Origin: Hyphomicrobiales bacterium
GTDB lineage: Bacteria > Pseudomonadota > Alphaproteobacteria > Rhizobiales > Phreatobacteraceae
Assembly: GCA_017304475.1 (NCBI GenBank)
Contig: JAFKKV010000013.1
Coordinates: 310,001 to 374,000, forward strand
DNA length: 64,000 nt
Direction: 5' to 3'
Each line of letters starts with the position of its first letter. Position 1 is the stretch's first letter. The position numbers were made by a program, and so were the translations under genes. This document shows positions 35,046 through 44,040 of the stretch, piece by piece. Below the pieces are notes generated by a model that did not search any database, had not been told where the DNA came from, and saw nothing but the letters and a program-made list of their open reading frames with translations.

Positions 35046-36165
35046 GACGCTCGACCGCATCCCAATCCACCTCGATGCCCAGACCCGGCGCATCCGGCAC
35101 CACGATGACGCCATCGGCCGGCTTCAGCGGGTTCTTCAGGATCGAGTCGCGCAAGGGATTGGTGCCCAGATCATATTCGACGAGGGTCGGGCGCGGCACG
35201 TTGTTGGCGTGGGGATAGACCGGCAGGGAAGCGACGAAATGGACGGCGGCGGCCAGGCCGACGCCACTGCCCCAGACATGCGGCGACAGACGCAGATGGT
35301 CCATCATCGCGAGCTGGGCGATCTGCTTGCCCTGCCAGAAGCCGCCGCAAAGCGACAGATCGGGCTGGACCACGTCGACGGCACGGCGGTCGATCAGGCG
35401 CTTGAAGTCGAAGGCGGTGTAGAGCGCCTCGCCGGTGGCGATCGGCACCGGGCTCCAGCGCTGCAGGATCTCGTAGCCGGAAAAGTCCTGCGGGCTGAGC
35501 GGCTCCTCGACCCAGCCGATCTTGTAGGGGGCGAGCCGGGTGATGCTCTCGCGCGCCACATCCAGGGTGTAGTTGGAATTGATGTCGACCATGATGTCGA
35601 CATCCGGTCCGAGGATGTGCCGGGCGGTCGCCACGCGCGCCTCGTCGGAAGCCGGCGAGACTCCGATCTTGATCTTCACCGCCCGGTGGCCGGCCTTGGC
35701 CATGGCCTCGATCTGCGGCTCGAAATCCCGCTCGCTGTCCTCGGTGAGATAACCGCCCGAGGCATAGATATTCACCTTGGCGGCCTGCTTGCCGCCGATC
35801 AGCCGGTGCACCGGCTGGCCCAGCATCTTGCCGGCCGCATCCTTGGCGGCCATGTCGATGCCGGAAATGCACCAGGTCAGCGGCCCCTGGACGCCGAAAT
35901 GATAATGCCGGGCGAGCATGAGCGAATAGGCATGCTCGATGTCGAGCACATTGGTTCCGACCAGATAGCTCCGGAGCAGCGGCAAATAGGCGAGATTGAC
36001 CTGCGGCATGCCCCAGGCCTCGCCGATGCCCTCGGTGCCGTCGGCGAGCTTGAGCCGGACCAGAGTGGTGGCGCGCGCGGTCGCCAGCGACTTGGACATG
36101 CCATAGGCGCCCCCGCCGGGAAGCTGCGCCTGTATGGGAACGAAAGAGATATCCTGGATCACCAT
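35032..36165 (-). CDS. Enolase-superfamily enzyme (mandelate racemase/muconate lactonizing type)
   Basis: First gene of the operon. It abstracts a proton alpha to a carboxylate, giving dehydration, racemization or cycloisomerization. Catalytic KxK is in RAVKIKIG (K164, K166). Metal ligands are Asp in IMVDINSN (D194), Glu in GWVEEPL (E220) and Glu in PIATGEAL (E246). DVVQPDLSLCGG supplies a further Asp, and the opposing base is His in LSPHVWGS (H296). This is the MR-like His/Lys arrangement, so an acid-sugar dehydratase or racemase is likely. ATG 36165 has GGAGG 5 bases upstream. 377 residues, usual length. Confidence 0.9.
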
Positions 36166-36223
36166 GCGCGCCTCCACCGGCGCGCCGCCCAGATGGCGGC
36201 CAATGCCGGATCATTTGAGGCCA

Positions 36224-36252
36224 ATAGTGAGCCAATTCAAAAGTAAGCACAA
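36224..36252 (-). promoter_or_regulatory. Possible promoter of the enolase-DppD-F-epimerase-RidA-transporter operon
   Basis: On the minus strand TTGTGC (36247-36252) and CACTAT (36224-36229) are 17 bases apart, about 58 bases before the first start codon, in a locally AT-richer stretch with a repeated GCCAAT. The match is moderate. The rest of the gap to 36417 holds no gene I can support. Confidence 0.3.
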
Positions 36253-36417
36253 GACCGTCAGGGGAATTTCCACCTATGCGCGGTCAGGCCGCGTGGCAGA
36301 CGTGCAGCGGCAACGCTGCCGCAATGACCGCAGTTTTCGGTTCGCGGCGACCCGCGAAAACGTGCGGTAGAGCAGGTCGGCGCACCGCAACCAGGGCGAT
36401 CGGAAGCAGCACGCGGC

Positions 36418-37332
36418 TCAGGTCCAGGTGCCGGTCCGTTCGGTGGTGGGCGCGAAGCCGCCGAATGACCAGCGGAGCGGCAGCGCCATGGGCCTGAACC
36501 AGCCGTCGGTGATGTGGAAATGCCAGAGGCGTTCGGCCCCGGCGATCCTGGCGATGTCGGCGCCGCTCCAGACGATCTCGGTGCGGCCCTGCAATTGCAG
36601 CACGTCGCCCCGCTCGAAATCGACGAACAACAAGCCGGCCCGCGGCTCGACCAGCAGGTTGCCCAGCGTGTTGAAATAGCGATTGCCGCTGAAGTCGGGA
36701 ATGGTCAGCCGCTCGCCGTCGATATGAACGAAACCCGGCCGGCCGCCGCGATGGGAGATGTCGACCCCGCCGCCGGCATCGATGTCGCGCCCCGAACTGC
36801 TGGCGACGAACAATGTGTCGGCGCCGGCGATCATGTCCCGCGCCACGCCGCCAAGCCCGGTGAGGCGTTGCGCCGGGCCCGGCGCCGGGGCGACGGGGCG
36901 GAGTTCGCGCAGCTGAATATATTGTGGGCAATTGCCGAAGCTCTGGCGGATGTCGACCGTCATGCCGGCCGGGTCGCTCGAGGCGATGACGCCATTCGCC
37001 CGGTTGCGCCGGCGGGTCGCGAGATCGAGCCCGAGCAGACCGACGGCGGCGGCATCGCCAATCAAGCCCGCCGCCGGATCCCCGGCGTCAGGGCGCGCGT
37101 CGATCCGCAAGCTCCTGGCGTCCGGGCTCGTGACGAAGCCCGGCTCCCCGGTCAGCATGGTGGCCATCGGCCAACCCGTGGCGTCGAGCAGGCCGAGAAA
37201 CAGATAGGGCAAGTGGCCGAAGAAGATGCGGTGCTGGTCCGGCATGAAATCGCGAATGCCGGCGCCACGCGAACCGCCGCCGGCCAGCGCCTGCGCCTTC
37301 ATTTCCCCGGCATGGAAGGGTGAGATATCCAT
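36418..37332 (-). CDS. Pyridoxamine 5'-phosphate oxidase-like (FMN-binding split barrel) protein
   Basis: About 304 residues. The N-terminal FHAGEMKAQALAGGGSRGAGIRDFMPDQHRIFFGHLPYLFLGLLDATGWPMATML is the pattern of large PNPOx-like flavoproteins, which are often found next to glutathione transferases. FNTLGNLLVEPRAGLLFVDFERGDVLQLQG is the split-barrel flavin-binding core. Likely an FMN- or F420-type redox protein acting on small electrophiles; true vitamin B6 synthesis is unlikely at this size and context. ATG 37332 is 8 bases after the GST stop and has GAGG upstream; the long open frame before it is antisense-like. Confidence 0.83.
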   Translation of the reverse strand: MDISPFHAGEMKAQALAGGGSRGAGIRDFMPDQHRIFFGHLPYLFLGLLDATGWPMATMLTGEPGFVTSPDARSLRIDARPDAGDPAAGLIGDAAAVGLLGLDLATRRRNRANGVIASSDPAGMTVDIRQSFGNCPQYIQLRELRPVAPAPGPAQRLTGLGGVARDMIAGADTLFVASSSGRDIDAGGGVDISHRGGRPGFVHIDGERLTIPDFSGNRYFNTLGNLLVEPRAGLLFVDFERGDVLQLQGRTEIVWSGADIARIAGAERLWHFHITDGWFRPMALPLRWSFGGFAPTTERTGTWT

Positions 37333-37340
37333 GGCACGCC

Positions 37341-37964
37341 TCACGCGACCTTGGGCAATGGCGAACGCGGCATGGCCTTGAAATGCGGCAGGGTCTCGAC
37401 GCGACCGAGCCAGGCGCGCACCGCCGGATAGGGGTCGAGCGGAATGCCGCCTTCGGGCGCATGCGCCACGTAGGAATAGCAGGCGAGGTCGGCAATGGTC
37501 GGGTGATCGGCCGCGAGATAGGACCTGGCGGCCAGATGGCCGTCCATGAAGGCGAGCAGCCGGTTGGCGATCTCGCCCGCCCGCACCGGGTCGCCCGGCA
37601 TGCCCCAGAGCAGCGCCATGCGGGCGGTCGCCGGGCCATACATCACCTCGCCGGCGGCAATCGACAGCCAGCGCTGAACCTGCGCCGCGGCAACCGGCTC
37701 TTTCGGCAGCCACGTGCTGTCGGGCGCATAGCGGCCGGCCAGATAGACCATGATGGCATTGCTGTCGGCGAGCGTCAGATCGCCGTCCTGAAGCACGGGG
37801 ATCTGGCCAAGCGGGTTGAGCGCGCGAAACTCCGCCGATCCACGGACAGCGGCCGATGCCGCGACATAATGATAAGGCAGGCCGAGGGTCAGCAGGAGCA
37901 GTTCGACGCGGTGGGCGTGGCCGGAAAGCGGCGTGCCATAAAGCGTGATCGTCGGTTCGGACAT
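37341..37964 (-). CDS. Glutathione S-transferase
   Basis: Soluble detoxification enzyme, 207 residues. The N-terminal thioredoxin-fold domain has TLYGTPLSGHAHRVELLLLTLGLPY, LNPLGQIPVLQDGDLTLADSNAIMVYLAGRY (cis-Pro and the SNAI glutathione gamma-Glu contact). The C-terminal helical domain ends with HPTIADLACYSYV (N-capping box Asp). ATG 37964 follows GAGGAG at a spacing of about 9. It heads a two-gene operon with the PNPOx-like protein and is divergent from a LysR regulator, which is probably its activator. Confidence 0.92.
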   Translation of the reverse strand: MSEPTITLYGTPLSGHAHRVELLLLTLGLPYHYVAASAAVRGSAEFRALNPLGQIPVLQDGDLTLADSNAIMVYLAGRYAPDSTWLPKEPVAAAQVQRWLSIAAGEVMYGPATARMALLWGMPGDPVRAGEIANRLLAFMDGHLAARSYLAADHPTIADLACYSYVAHAPEGGIPLDPYPAVRAWLGRVETLPHFKAMPRSPLPKVA

Positions 37965-38004
37965 CGAAGGCGGCTCCTCGCAGAGATGGGAACCGCAAGA
38001 TGAC

Positions 38005-38030
38005 TGTTGCAACAAGCGGATAGAATTCTA
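38005..38030. promoter_or_regulatory. Candidate LysR binding region (two palindromes)
   Basis: TGTTGCAACA (38005-38014) and TAGAATTCTA (38021-38030) are perfect 10-base palindromes 6 bases apart, in the divergent control region between the GST operon and the LysR gene. Position and symmetry suggest recognition and activation sites; no binding data can be read from sequence. Confidence 0.45.
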
Positions 38031-38069
38031 AAAAATGGAAAGTCAAAATTTCATTTTACGGAATGATCG

Positions 38070-38990
38070 ATGGACCGCCTGGACGAGCTCACCATCTTCG
38101 TCACCATCATCGACACGGGCAGCCTGATCGCGGCGGCGCGCCGGCTCCGGCGTTCGGCTCCCGCGGTCACCCGGGCGCTCAATGCGCTGGAGGAGCGAAC
38201 CGGCGTCCGGCTGGTCGAGCGGACCACCCGGCGCCTGACGCCGACCGATGCCGGCCGCAATCTCGCCGACCACGCGCGTCGGCTGATCGGCGATTACGAG
38301 GCCTCGATCGGCGGCGCGGCGGCGACCGAAGCGCGTGGCCAGCTCAGGGTCACCGCGCCGCGTGTCTTCGGCCGCCGGCATGTCGCGCCCATCGTCACGG
38401 ATTTTCTGGACCGGCATCCGCTGGTCCAGGCGGAGCTGCTGCTCAACGACCGCAATGTCGACCTGATCGAGGAGGATGTGCATGTCGCGGTCAGGATCGG
38501 TCCGCTCGCCGATTCCAGCCTGGTCGCCCGGCGGGTCGGCGAAGTCCGGCGCATCCTGGTGGCCAGCCCCGGCTACCTGGCGCGGCGCGGCACGCCACGG
38601 CAGCCCGCCGATCTCACCGGCCACGAGACAATCACCGGACTGACCATGGCCCAGGAATGGCGTTTCGGAGCGGCCGGCCGGGGACCAGTCGTGCGGCTGT
38701 CCCCGCGTTTCTCAGGCAATGACATCGACGCCAACCTGACGGCGATCCGCGACGGGCGCGGCATCGGCCGGGTGCTGTCCTATCAGGTCGCCGAAGAGAT
38801 CGCCGATGGCTCACTGGTCCGGCTGCTGGCGGAGTTCGAGCCGCCGGCACTGCCGGTCCATCTGGTGGTGCCGAGCAGCCGCCACATGGCGCCGAAGGTT
38901 CGCGCCTTCCTCGACCACGCCGCCGCGGCCCTGGAGCGGTTGAGCGTCATCCGCCCAGAGCGAGCTCCGAGGAGCGGCATCACGGCCTGA
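38070..38990 (+). CDS. LysR-family transcriptional regulator
   Basis: DNA-binding N-terminus MDRLDELTIFVTIIDTGSLIAAARRLRRSAPAVTRALNALEERTGVRLVERTTRRLTPTDAG, followed by a periplasmic-binding-like sensor domain (RVTAPRVFGRRHVAPIVTDFLDRHP, then DVHVAVRIGPLADSSLVARRVG), 306 residues. This is the common CrgA-like subgroup. Divergent from GST/PNPOx, so it likely controls them in response to an electrophile or oxidant. Confidence 0.92.
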   Translation: MDRLDELTIFVTIIDTGSLIAAARRLRRSAPAVTRALNALEERTGVRLVERTTRRLTPTDAGRNLADHARRLIGDYEASIGGAAATEARGQLRVTAPRVFGRRHVAPIVTDFLDRHPLVQAELLLNDRNVDLIEEDVHVAVRIGPLADSSLVARRVGEVRRILVASPGYLARRGTPRQPADLTGHETITGLTMAQEWRFGAAGRGPVVRLSPRFSGNDIDANLTAIRDGRGIGRVLSYQVAEEIADGSLVRLLAEFEPPALPVHLVVPSSRHMAPKVRAFLDHAAAALERLSVIRPERAPRSGITA

Positions 38991-39030
38991 CTCCAAGCGA
39001 GCGAGCCCGCGGCGGCCGGGCGCCTCCCCG

Positions 39031-39435
39031 TCATTTGATGCGGGTCCAGAGATTGCCCGAACACATCGTGCCGCCGAGCGAACAGGCCACGGCCTGCAGC
39101 TTGTTGCCGTCCATGGTCATGCGGCCGGTATAGCTCTGCCCGTCGCTCGGCACATAGGCGCGGCCGGTCCAGCGATTGGTGCCGTTGGGGCGCATGTCGA
39201 AGAACAGGCGCGTACCGACCAGGGGGCGGCTGCGCAGGCGCGCGGAAGCATTGTTGACGTCAAGCCGCGGCTGCTGGAGCCAGGTGATGGTGCCGCACAG
39301 ACCGCCGCGACAGGGCGCGACCCGCATGCGGGTGGTGCCGGTCTCGCTCTGCCACTCGCCGAGCGCCTTCTGCGCCGAGGCCGGCAAGACCGAGATCGAC
39401 AGGAATGCCGCGCAAGCGGCGATGGCCAAACGCAT
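39031..39435 (-). CDS. DUF2147-like secreted protein
   Basis: 134 residues with a signal peptide (MRLAIAACAAFLSISVLPASAQ). The mature part KALGEWQSETGTTRMRVAPCRGGLCGTITWLQQP and later GRAYVPSDGQSYTGRMTMDGNKLQAVACSLGGTMCSGNLWTRIK follows the DUF2147 beta-barrel pattern (W at the start, G-x-I central, Y-x-G-x-M and a C-terminal W-x-R), with two Cys pairs. Periplasmic protein of unknown role. ATG has AGGAG 6 bases upstream. Stands alone between the LysR gene and the polyamine-type transporter operon. Confidence 0.82.
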   Translation of the reverse strand: MRLAIAACAAFLSISVLPASAQKALGEWQSETGTTRMRVAPCRGGLCGTITWLQQPRLDVNNASARLRSRPLVGTRLFFDMRPNGTNRWTGRAYVPSDGQSYTGRMTMDGNKLQAVACSLGGTMCSGNLWTRIK

Positions 39436-39574
39436 GAAGGACTCCTGGGCGTGACCGGTTGATCCGGCACTGCCAGATGGCCGTTGCGCCGGATGGGCGC
39501 CCTCCTCACGCTAGGTCAAGGTCACCGCGTCACTGGGTCGGTCGCCGCAGCGCCAAGGTTCAATGGCGCCGCGA

Positions 39575-40687
39575 TCACGGCGCCGGGTCGCGCGCCACGA
39601 CCACCGGCGCATCCTCGGCCCAGCTCAACGAGACGGAAAGTCCGTTCGCCAGGGGGAAGCCGATGCGCCAGGTCTGTTCCTCGACCCGCAGCGAACCGAG
39701 CGGCGTGGAAACCACGAGCTGGGTGCTGTTGCCGTGATAGGTGAAGTCGGCAATGGTCCCGCGCACGCTGTTCGGTCCGCCGGCCCCTTCGCGCGCGACG
39801 CTGAGCTTTTCCGGCCGGAGACTGACGGCAACCTTGGTGCCGACCACCTCGGCAGCCGCACGCGATATCAGCGTGGTGCCGGCCGCGCCCAGAACGAGCC
39901 GGCCATCGGCTTCATGGCCCTTGACCTCGGCCTCGACGATGTTGCTGCGGCCGACGAAATTGGCGACGAACACGGTGCGTGGACGTTCATAGACCTCGAG
40001 CGGCGTGCCGACCTGGACGATGCGGCCGTGATTGACCACGGCGATCAGGGTCGACATCGACAACGCTTCGTCCTGGTCATGGGTGACGTTGATGAAGGTC
40101 GCGCCGAGCCGGCGGTGCAGGCTCTTCAACTCCTCCTGCAACTGGCTGCGCAACTGCTTGTCGAGCGCGCTCAGCGGCTCGTCGAGCAGGATCAGCGGCG
40201 GCGAGAAGACGAGGGCCCGGGCGAGCGCCACGCGCTGCTGCTGGCCGCCGGACAATTGCGCCGGCTTGCGCGACGCGAGCGGTCCGAGCTGGACGGTGTC
40301 GAGCGCACCGGCGACCAGCCGCGCGATCTCGGGGCGCGGCAGTTTGCGCACCTCCAGCGGAAAGGCGACGTTCTCGGCGACAGTCATATGCGGGAACAGG
40401 GCATAACCCTGGAACACCACGCCAAGGTCGCGCTTCTCCGGCGGGAGCGCGGTGATCTCTCGTCCGTCGAGCCGGATCGCGCCGGCGCTCGGCGTGACGA
40501 AGCCTGCGATCGCCATGAGCAGCGTGGTCTTGCCGGATCCCGACGGCCCCAGCAAGGTGAGGAACTCGCCGCGCGGAATGGCCAGCGACATGTCGTCGAT
40601 GGCCGCGACCTCGCGATAGCGCTTCGACAGGCGTTCGACGGCGAGGAAGGGTTGGCTCTGGTCTGTCACGATGGTTCTTTCGGGCAT
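39575..40687 (-). CDS. ABC transporter ATP-binding protein, PotA-like (spermidine/putrescine type)
   Basis: ATPase of a polyamine/iron/2-aminoethylphosphonate-type importer, 370 residues. Walker A GPSGSGKTT, then FQGYALFPHMTVAENVAFPLEVR, signature LSGGQQQRVALARAL and Walker B LILLDEPLSALDKQLR. A C-terminal TOBE domain (VAVSLRPEKLSV, IADFTYHGNSTQLVV) is typical of PotA. Last gene of a five-gene operon, 18 bases after the second permease. ATG 40687 has only a weak ribosome-binding site; GTG 40669 is an alternative. Confidence 0.92.
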   Translation of the reverse strand: MPERTIVTDQSQPFLAVERLSKRYREVAAIDDMSLAIPRGEFLTLLGPSGSGKTTLLMAIAGFVTPSAGAIRLDGREITALPPEKRDLGVVFQGYALFPHMTVAENVAFPLEVRKLPRPEIARLVAGALDTVQLGPLASRKPAQLSGGQQQRVALARALVFSPPLILLDEPLSALDKQLRSQLQEELKSLHRRLGATFINVTHDQDEALSMSTLIAVVNHGRIVQVGTPLEVYERPRTVFVANFVGRSNIVEAEVKGHEADGRLVLGAAGTTLISRAAAEVVGTKVAVSLRPEKLSVAREGAGGPNSVRGTIADFTYHGNSTQLVVSTPLGSLRVEEQTWRIGFPLANGLSVSLSWAEDAPVVVARDPAP

Positions 40688-40705
40688 GGATCCAGGCGCC
40701 TCGCA

Positions 40706-41494
40706 TCAGGCCTTGCGAAGGACCAGGCGGATGGCGACGGCTGCGAGCGTGGCAAGGATCATCACGGCGGAGACCGCGGCGACCGCCGGATCGACCCGCT
40801 CGGTCAGGCTGTTCCAGATGACGATCGGCAAGGTGACGACCTTGCGGCTGGTGAGGAACAGCACCGCGACCACCTCATCCCACGAGGTGACGAAGGAAAA
40901 GGCCGCGCCCGACAGGATGCCCGGGGCGATATTGGGCACGACGATGCGCCGCAGCACGGTGAAAGGTGGCGCGCCGAGGCTGCGGGCCGCCTGTTCGAGC
41001 CGGCGGTCGAAGCCACTGAGCGAGGTCGAGACCGTGATCAGGACCAGGGGAATGCAGACCACGGTATGGGCCACCACCACGCCCATCAGCGTGTCCAGCC
41101 AGTTGAGGTCGATCCAGGTGCGGTAGAAGGCCAGCGCATGGACGATCGGCGGCACGATCAACGGCGCCAGGATCATGACGCGCAGATAGCGGGTCAGGCG
41201 GGAATTCAGCCGCCATAGCCCGATGGCGCACAGCGTGCCGAACAGCGTGGCGAAGACGGTGGTGAGTGCGGCGATCGCCAGGCTGGTCAGGATGCTGTGC
41301 GACCAGCGCAGGTCGGTGATCAGCTTCGCATAGTGCTGGAAGGAGATGCCGGTGGTCGGCATGGACAGATAGCGCTCCGGCGTCAGCGACACCGGAAACA
41401 CCACGGCGAGCGGCGCCAGCAGAAAGAGCAGGCCGAGCCAGCCGCATGCCAGGACGAGATAGCGGCCGAGCCGCGGCCGGTCGGCGACATCCAT
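40706..41494 (-). CDS. ABC transporter permease, PotC-like
   Basis: Inner-membrane permease of 262 residues with about six helices. The EAA loop is QAARSLGAPPFTVLRRIVVPNIAPGILSGAAFSFVTSWDEVVAVLFL, the standard PotC/YdcV form. Its ATG and the TGA of the preceding permease share one base (TGATG), which means close translational coupling. Confidence 0.92.
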   Translation of the reverse strand: MDVADRPRLGRYLVLACGWLGLLFLLAPLAVVFPVSLTPERYLSMPTTGISFQHYAKLITDLRWSHSILTSLAIAALTTVFATLFGTLCAIGLWRLNSRLTRYLRVMILAPLIVPPIVHALAFYRTWIDLNWLDTLMGVVVAHTVVCIPLVLITVSTSLSGFDRRLEQAARSLGAPPFTVLRRIVVPNIAPGILSGAAFSFVTSWDEVVAVLFLTSRKVVTLPIVIWNSLTERVDPAVAAVSAVMILATLAAVAIRLVLRKA

Positions 41495-42345
41495 CACTCG
41501 TCCCCCTTGCCGACGATGCTGTCCCAGTCGGCGAAGCGGCCGACCGCGAAGATCACCGCAAAGACGGTGATCAGCAGCACCGAGGCGAGCATGGTCGCCG
41601 TGCCCCATTCCAGCGTCTCGTGCACCTGCACGCTGATATATTCGGCGACCATCATCACCCGACCACCGCCGAGGATGGCCGGCGTCACGTAGAAGCCGAG
41701 CGAGAACACGAAGGTCAGGATGAAGGAGGAGAACAGGCCCGGCACGGTAAGCGGAAAGAACACCCGGCGGAACACCGTGAGGCCGTCGGCGCCGAGGCTG
41801 CGGGCGGCGTTGAGCACGCGCGGGTCGATGGTGCGCATGCCGGCATAGAGCGGCAGGATGCCGAAGGGCAGCATGTAGTGGACCATGCCGATGATGACGC
41901 CGACCTCGTTGCGCACCAGGTTGAGCGGCATGTCGATCAGGCCAAGTCCGACCAGCGTGGTGTTCAGCACGCCATTGCCGCGCAGCACGGTGACCCAGGC
42001 GAAAGCACGGATCAGCACCGACAGCCACAAGGGCAGCAGCACCAGGACGAACATGAGCGCCCGCATGCGCGGCCCGGCGAGCGTCAGCGCCGCGGCCATG
42101 ACATAGGACATGACGAGGGTGATGGCGGTGGTGATGACGCAGATGCGCAGCGTCGTCCAGATCACCCGGCCGAGCACGGGCGAGGTGAACAGCTGGCTGT
42201 AATTGGCCAGCGCGCCGGGCTCCTCGGTCAGGCTCAGCCCCAGGATGCGCAGCAGCGGCACGAGGTAGAGCAGCACGATCAGCAGCACGGCCGGCGCGAT
42301 CATGATCAGCGCCAGGCGCGCACGGTGATCGAGGGTCCAGATCAT
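41494..42345 (-). CDS. ABC transporter permease, PotB-like
   Basis: First permease of the pair, 283 residues. Six hydrophobic segments, with YLVPLLRILGLSLT at the start and the EAA loop NAARSLGADGLTVFRRVFFPLTVPGLFSSFILTFVFSLGFYVTPAILGG. Its ATG overlaps the amidohydrolase stop as ATGA. This coupling places the hydrolase and the transporter in one functional unit. Confidence 0.92.
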   Translation of the reverse strand: MIWTLDHRARLALIMIAPAVLLIVLLYLVPLLRILGLSLTEEPGALANYSQLFTSPVLGRVIWTTLRICVITTAITLVMSYVMAAALTLAGPRMRALMFVLVLLPLWLSVLIRAFAWVTVLRGNGVLNTTLVGLGLIDMPLNLVRNEVGVIIGMVHYMLPFGILPLYAGMRTIDPRVLNAARSLGADGLTVFRRVFFPLTVPGLFSSFILTFVFSLGFYVTPAILGGGRVMMVAEYISVQVHETLEWGTATMLASVLLITVFAVIFAVGRFADWDSIVGKGDE

Positions 42346-43973
42346 GCCCGGTACGCCGTCCTGCCGTGCACGATGGTTCTGGCGACCTTGATAAACGGGA
42401 TGCGCTCGACATCGACGGTGAAGATGTCCTCGTCGAGAATGACGAGGTCGCCGAGCTTGCCGACTTCGATACTGCCCTTGAGCATCTCCTCGCGACCGGC
42501 ATAGGCGCCGTCGAGCGTATAGGCCTTGAGCGCATCCCAGACGCTGATCGCCTCCCCTGCCCCGAGGCTCCGGCCGGTATCGGTCTTGCGCGCGACCAGC
42601 GCATAGATGCCGCGCAAGGGATTCGGGTGACAGATCGGCGCGTCGGAATGGGCCGGAGCCACGACGCCGAGCTCCTTCCAGGAGCGGTGCGGCCACATGT
42701 CCTGCATCGCAGCCTCGCCGCGCACCCGGATATAACCGTCACCGAGATCGTAGAGGAAGGCGGCCGCCGAGGACGGAATGACGTTGAGCCGGCGCATCCG
42801 CTCGCGGATCGCCGGGGTGGCGTAGCAGGTGTGCTCGACCCGCATGCGGCTGTCGGAATTCGGATGGGCCGCGAGCGCCGCCTCGAAGGCATCGAGCACA
42901 TAGTCGATGCCGCGGTCGCCGATGCCGTCGGCGAAGACGGCAAGGCCGGCCGCGGTCGCGTCCATCACCCGCTTGGCGAAGTCTTCGCTCGCATAGAGCA
43001 GCATGCCGGTATTGTGTTCGGGCTCACCCAGCACCTTGGCGCCGATATAGGGCTGATAATAGGCCGCGGTCCGGCCGGTGGTCGAACAGTCCGGGCACCA
43101 TTCGACGCCGAGGATGCGCACCCATTCGTCACCGAGGCCGGAGCGGACGCCTGCGCGAATATAGGATTCGACCAGGCCGTTCTCCTTGCCGCTGACCATG
43201 ATGCCGACCCTGAGCGGCAGATCGCCGGCCGCCCGCATGTCCTGGAAGGCGCGGATGCCGTTCGACTGGGTCAGCGAATTGTGGATCGAGGTGATGCCGT
43301 AGCTCAGGAATTCGGCAAAGACCTGTTTCAGCCCCTTGGTGAAATCACCGACGGTGTAGTCCCGGCTGATCTCGTCGACCACCACATAGGCGGCATTCTC
43401 GCGCAGCAGGCCGGTCGGCCGGCCGGTCGCCGGATCCCGGTCGATCCGGCCGAAGGGCGGGTCCTCCTTGGCATCGGCGAGGCCGGATCGAACGAGCGCG
43501 GCGTTGTTGACGACGCCGTTGTGATGATCGGTGCGGTAGATGAAGACCGGCCGGCCATTGCCGACCCGATCGAGCTCGTCGATGGTCGGGAAGCCACCGA
43601 GCTTGTTGTCGTCGTAGCGGAAGCCGACGAACCAGGCATCGGGCGCCAGATGGGGCGTGGCCGCCGCGATCTGCGTCAGCACCTCGTCCTTGGAGCCGAC
43701 CTTGGGCCAGGAAAAATCCGCCCAGCGATGAACGCGCGCGCCATAGACGTCGGCGTGGCAATGGCTCTCGATGAAGCCCGGAAGGACGGTACGGCCGCCG
43801 GCATCGATGATTTCGGTGTCCGGACCGGCGAAGGCGGCCACCTCGGCGGCGCTGCCGACCGCGACGATGCGGCCGTCTGATATCGCCACCGCCTCGCAGA
43901 ACGGCATGGCGGCATTGATGGTCGCCACCTTGGCGTGGGTGACGATGGTATCGGCTGGCCGGGTCATCAGCAT
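42342..43973 (-). CDS. Amidohydrolase family protein (amidohydrolase 3 / YtcJ-like)
   Basis: Metal-dependent hydrolase, 543 residues. VLPGFIESHCHADVYG carries the HxH metal ligands. RTDHHNGVVNNAAL, a long central domain, VEHTCYATPAIRERMRRLNVIPSSAAAFLYDLG and HSDAPICHPNPLRGIYALVARK (the late catalytic Asp) follow the YtcJ/amidohydrolase-3 plan, ending with IEVGKLGDLVILDEDIF. Probably hydrolyses an amide, carbamate or formamide. Embedded between the binding protein and the permeases of a polyamine-type importer and coupled to the first permease, so its substrate is probably what the transporter brings in. Confidence 0.88.
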   Translation of the reverse strand: MLMTRPADTIVTHAKVATINAAMPFCEAVAISDGRIVAVGSAAEVAAFAGPDTEIIDAGGRTVLPGFIESHCHADVYGARVHRWADFSWPKVGSKDEVLTQIAAATPHLAPDAWFVGFRYDDNKLGGFPTIDELDRVGNGRPVFIYRTDHHNGVVNNAALVRSGLADAKEDPPFGRIDRDPATGRPTGLLRENAAYVVVDEISRDYTVGDFTKGLKQVFAEFLSYGITSIHNSLTQSNGIRAFQDMRAAGDLPLRVGIMVSGKENGLVESYIRAGVRSGLGDEWVRILGVEWCPDCSTTGRTAAYYQPYIGAKVLGEPEHNTGMLLYASEDFAKRVMDATAAGLAVFADGIGDRGIDYVLDAFEAALAAHPNSDSRMRVEHTCYATPAIRERMRRLNVIPSSAAAFLYDLGDGYIRVRGEAAMQDMWPHRSWKELGVVAPAHSDAPICHPNPLRGIYALVARKTDTGRSLGAGEAISVWDALKAYTLDGAYAGREEMLKGSIEVGKLGDLVILDEDIFTVDVERIPFIKVARTIVHGRTAYRA

Positions 43974-44040
43974 GGCTTCATGAAAACAGGATGGGAACCG
44001 CCGGCCCGCACGGGCCGACGGCGGTTCGGTCAGGCCGTGC

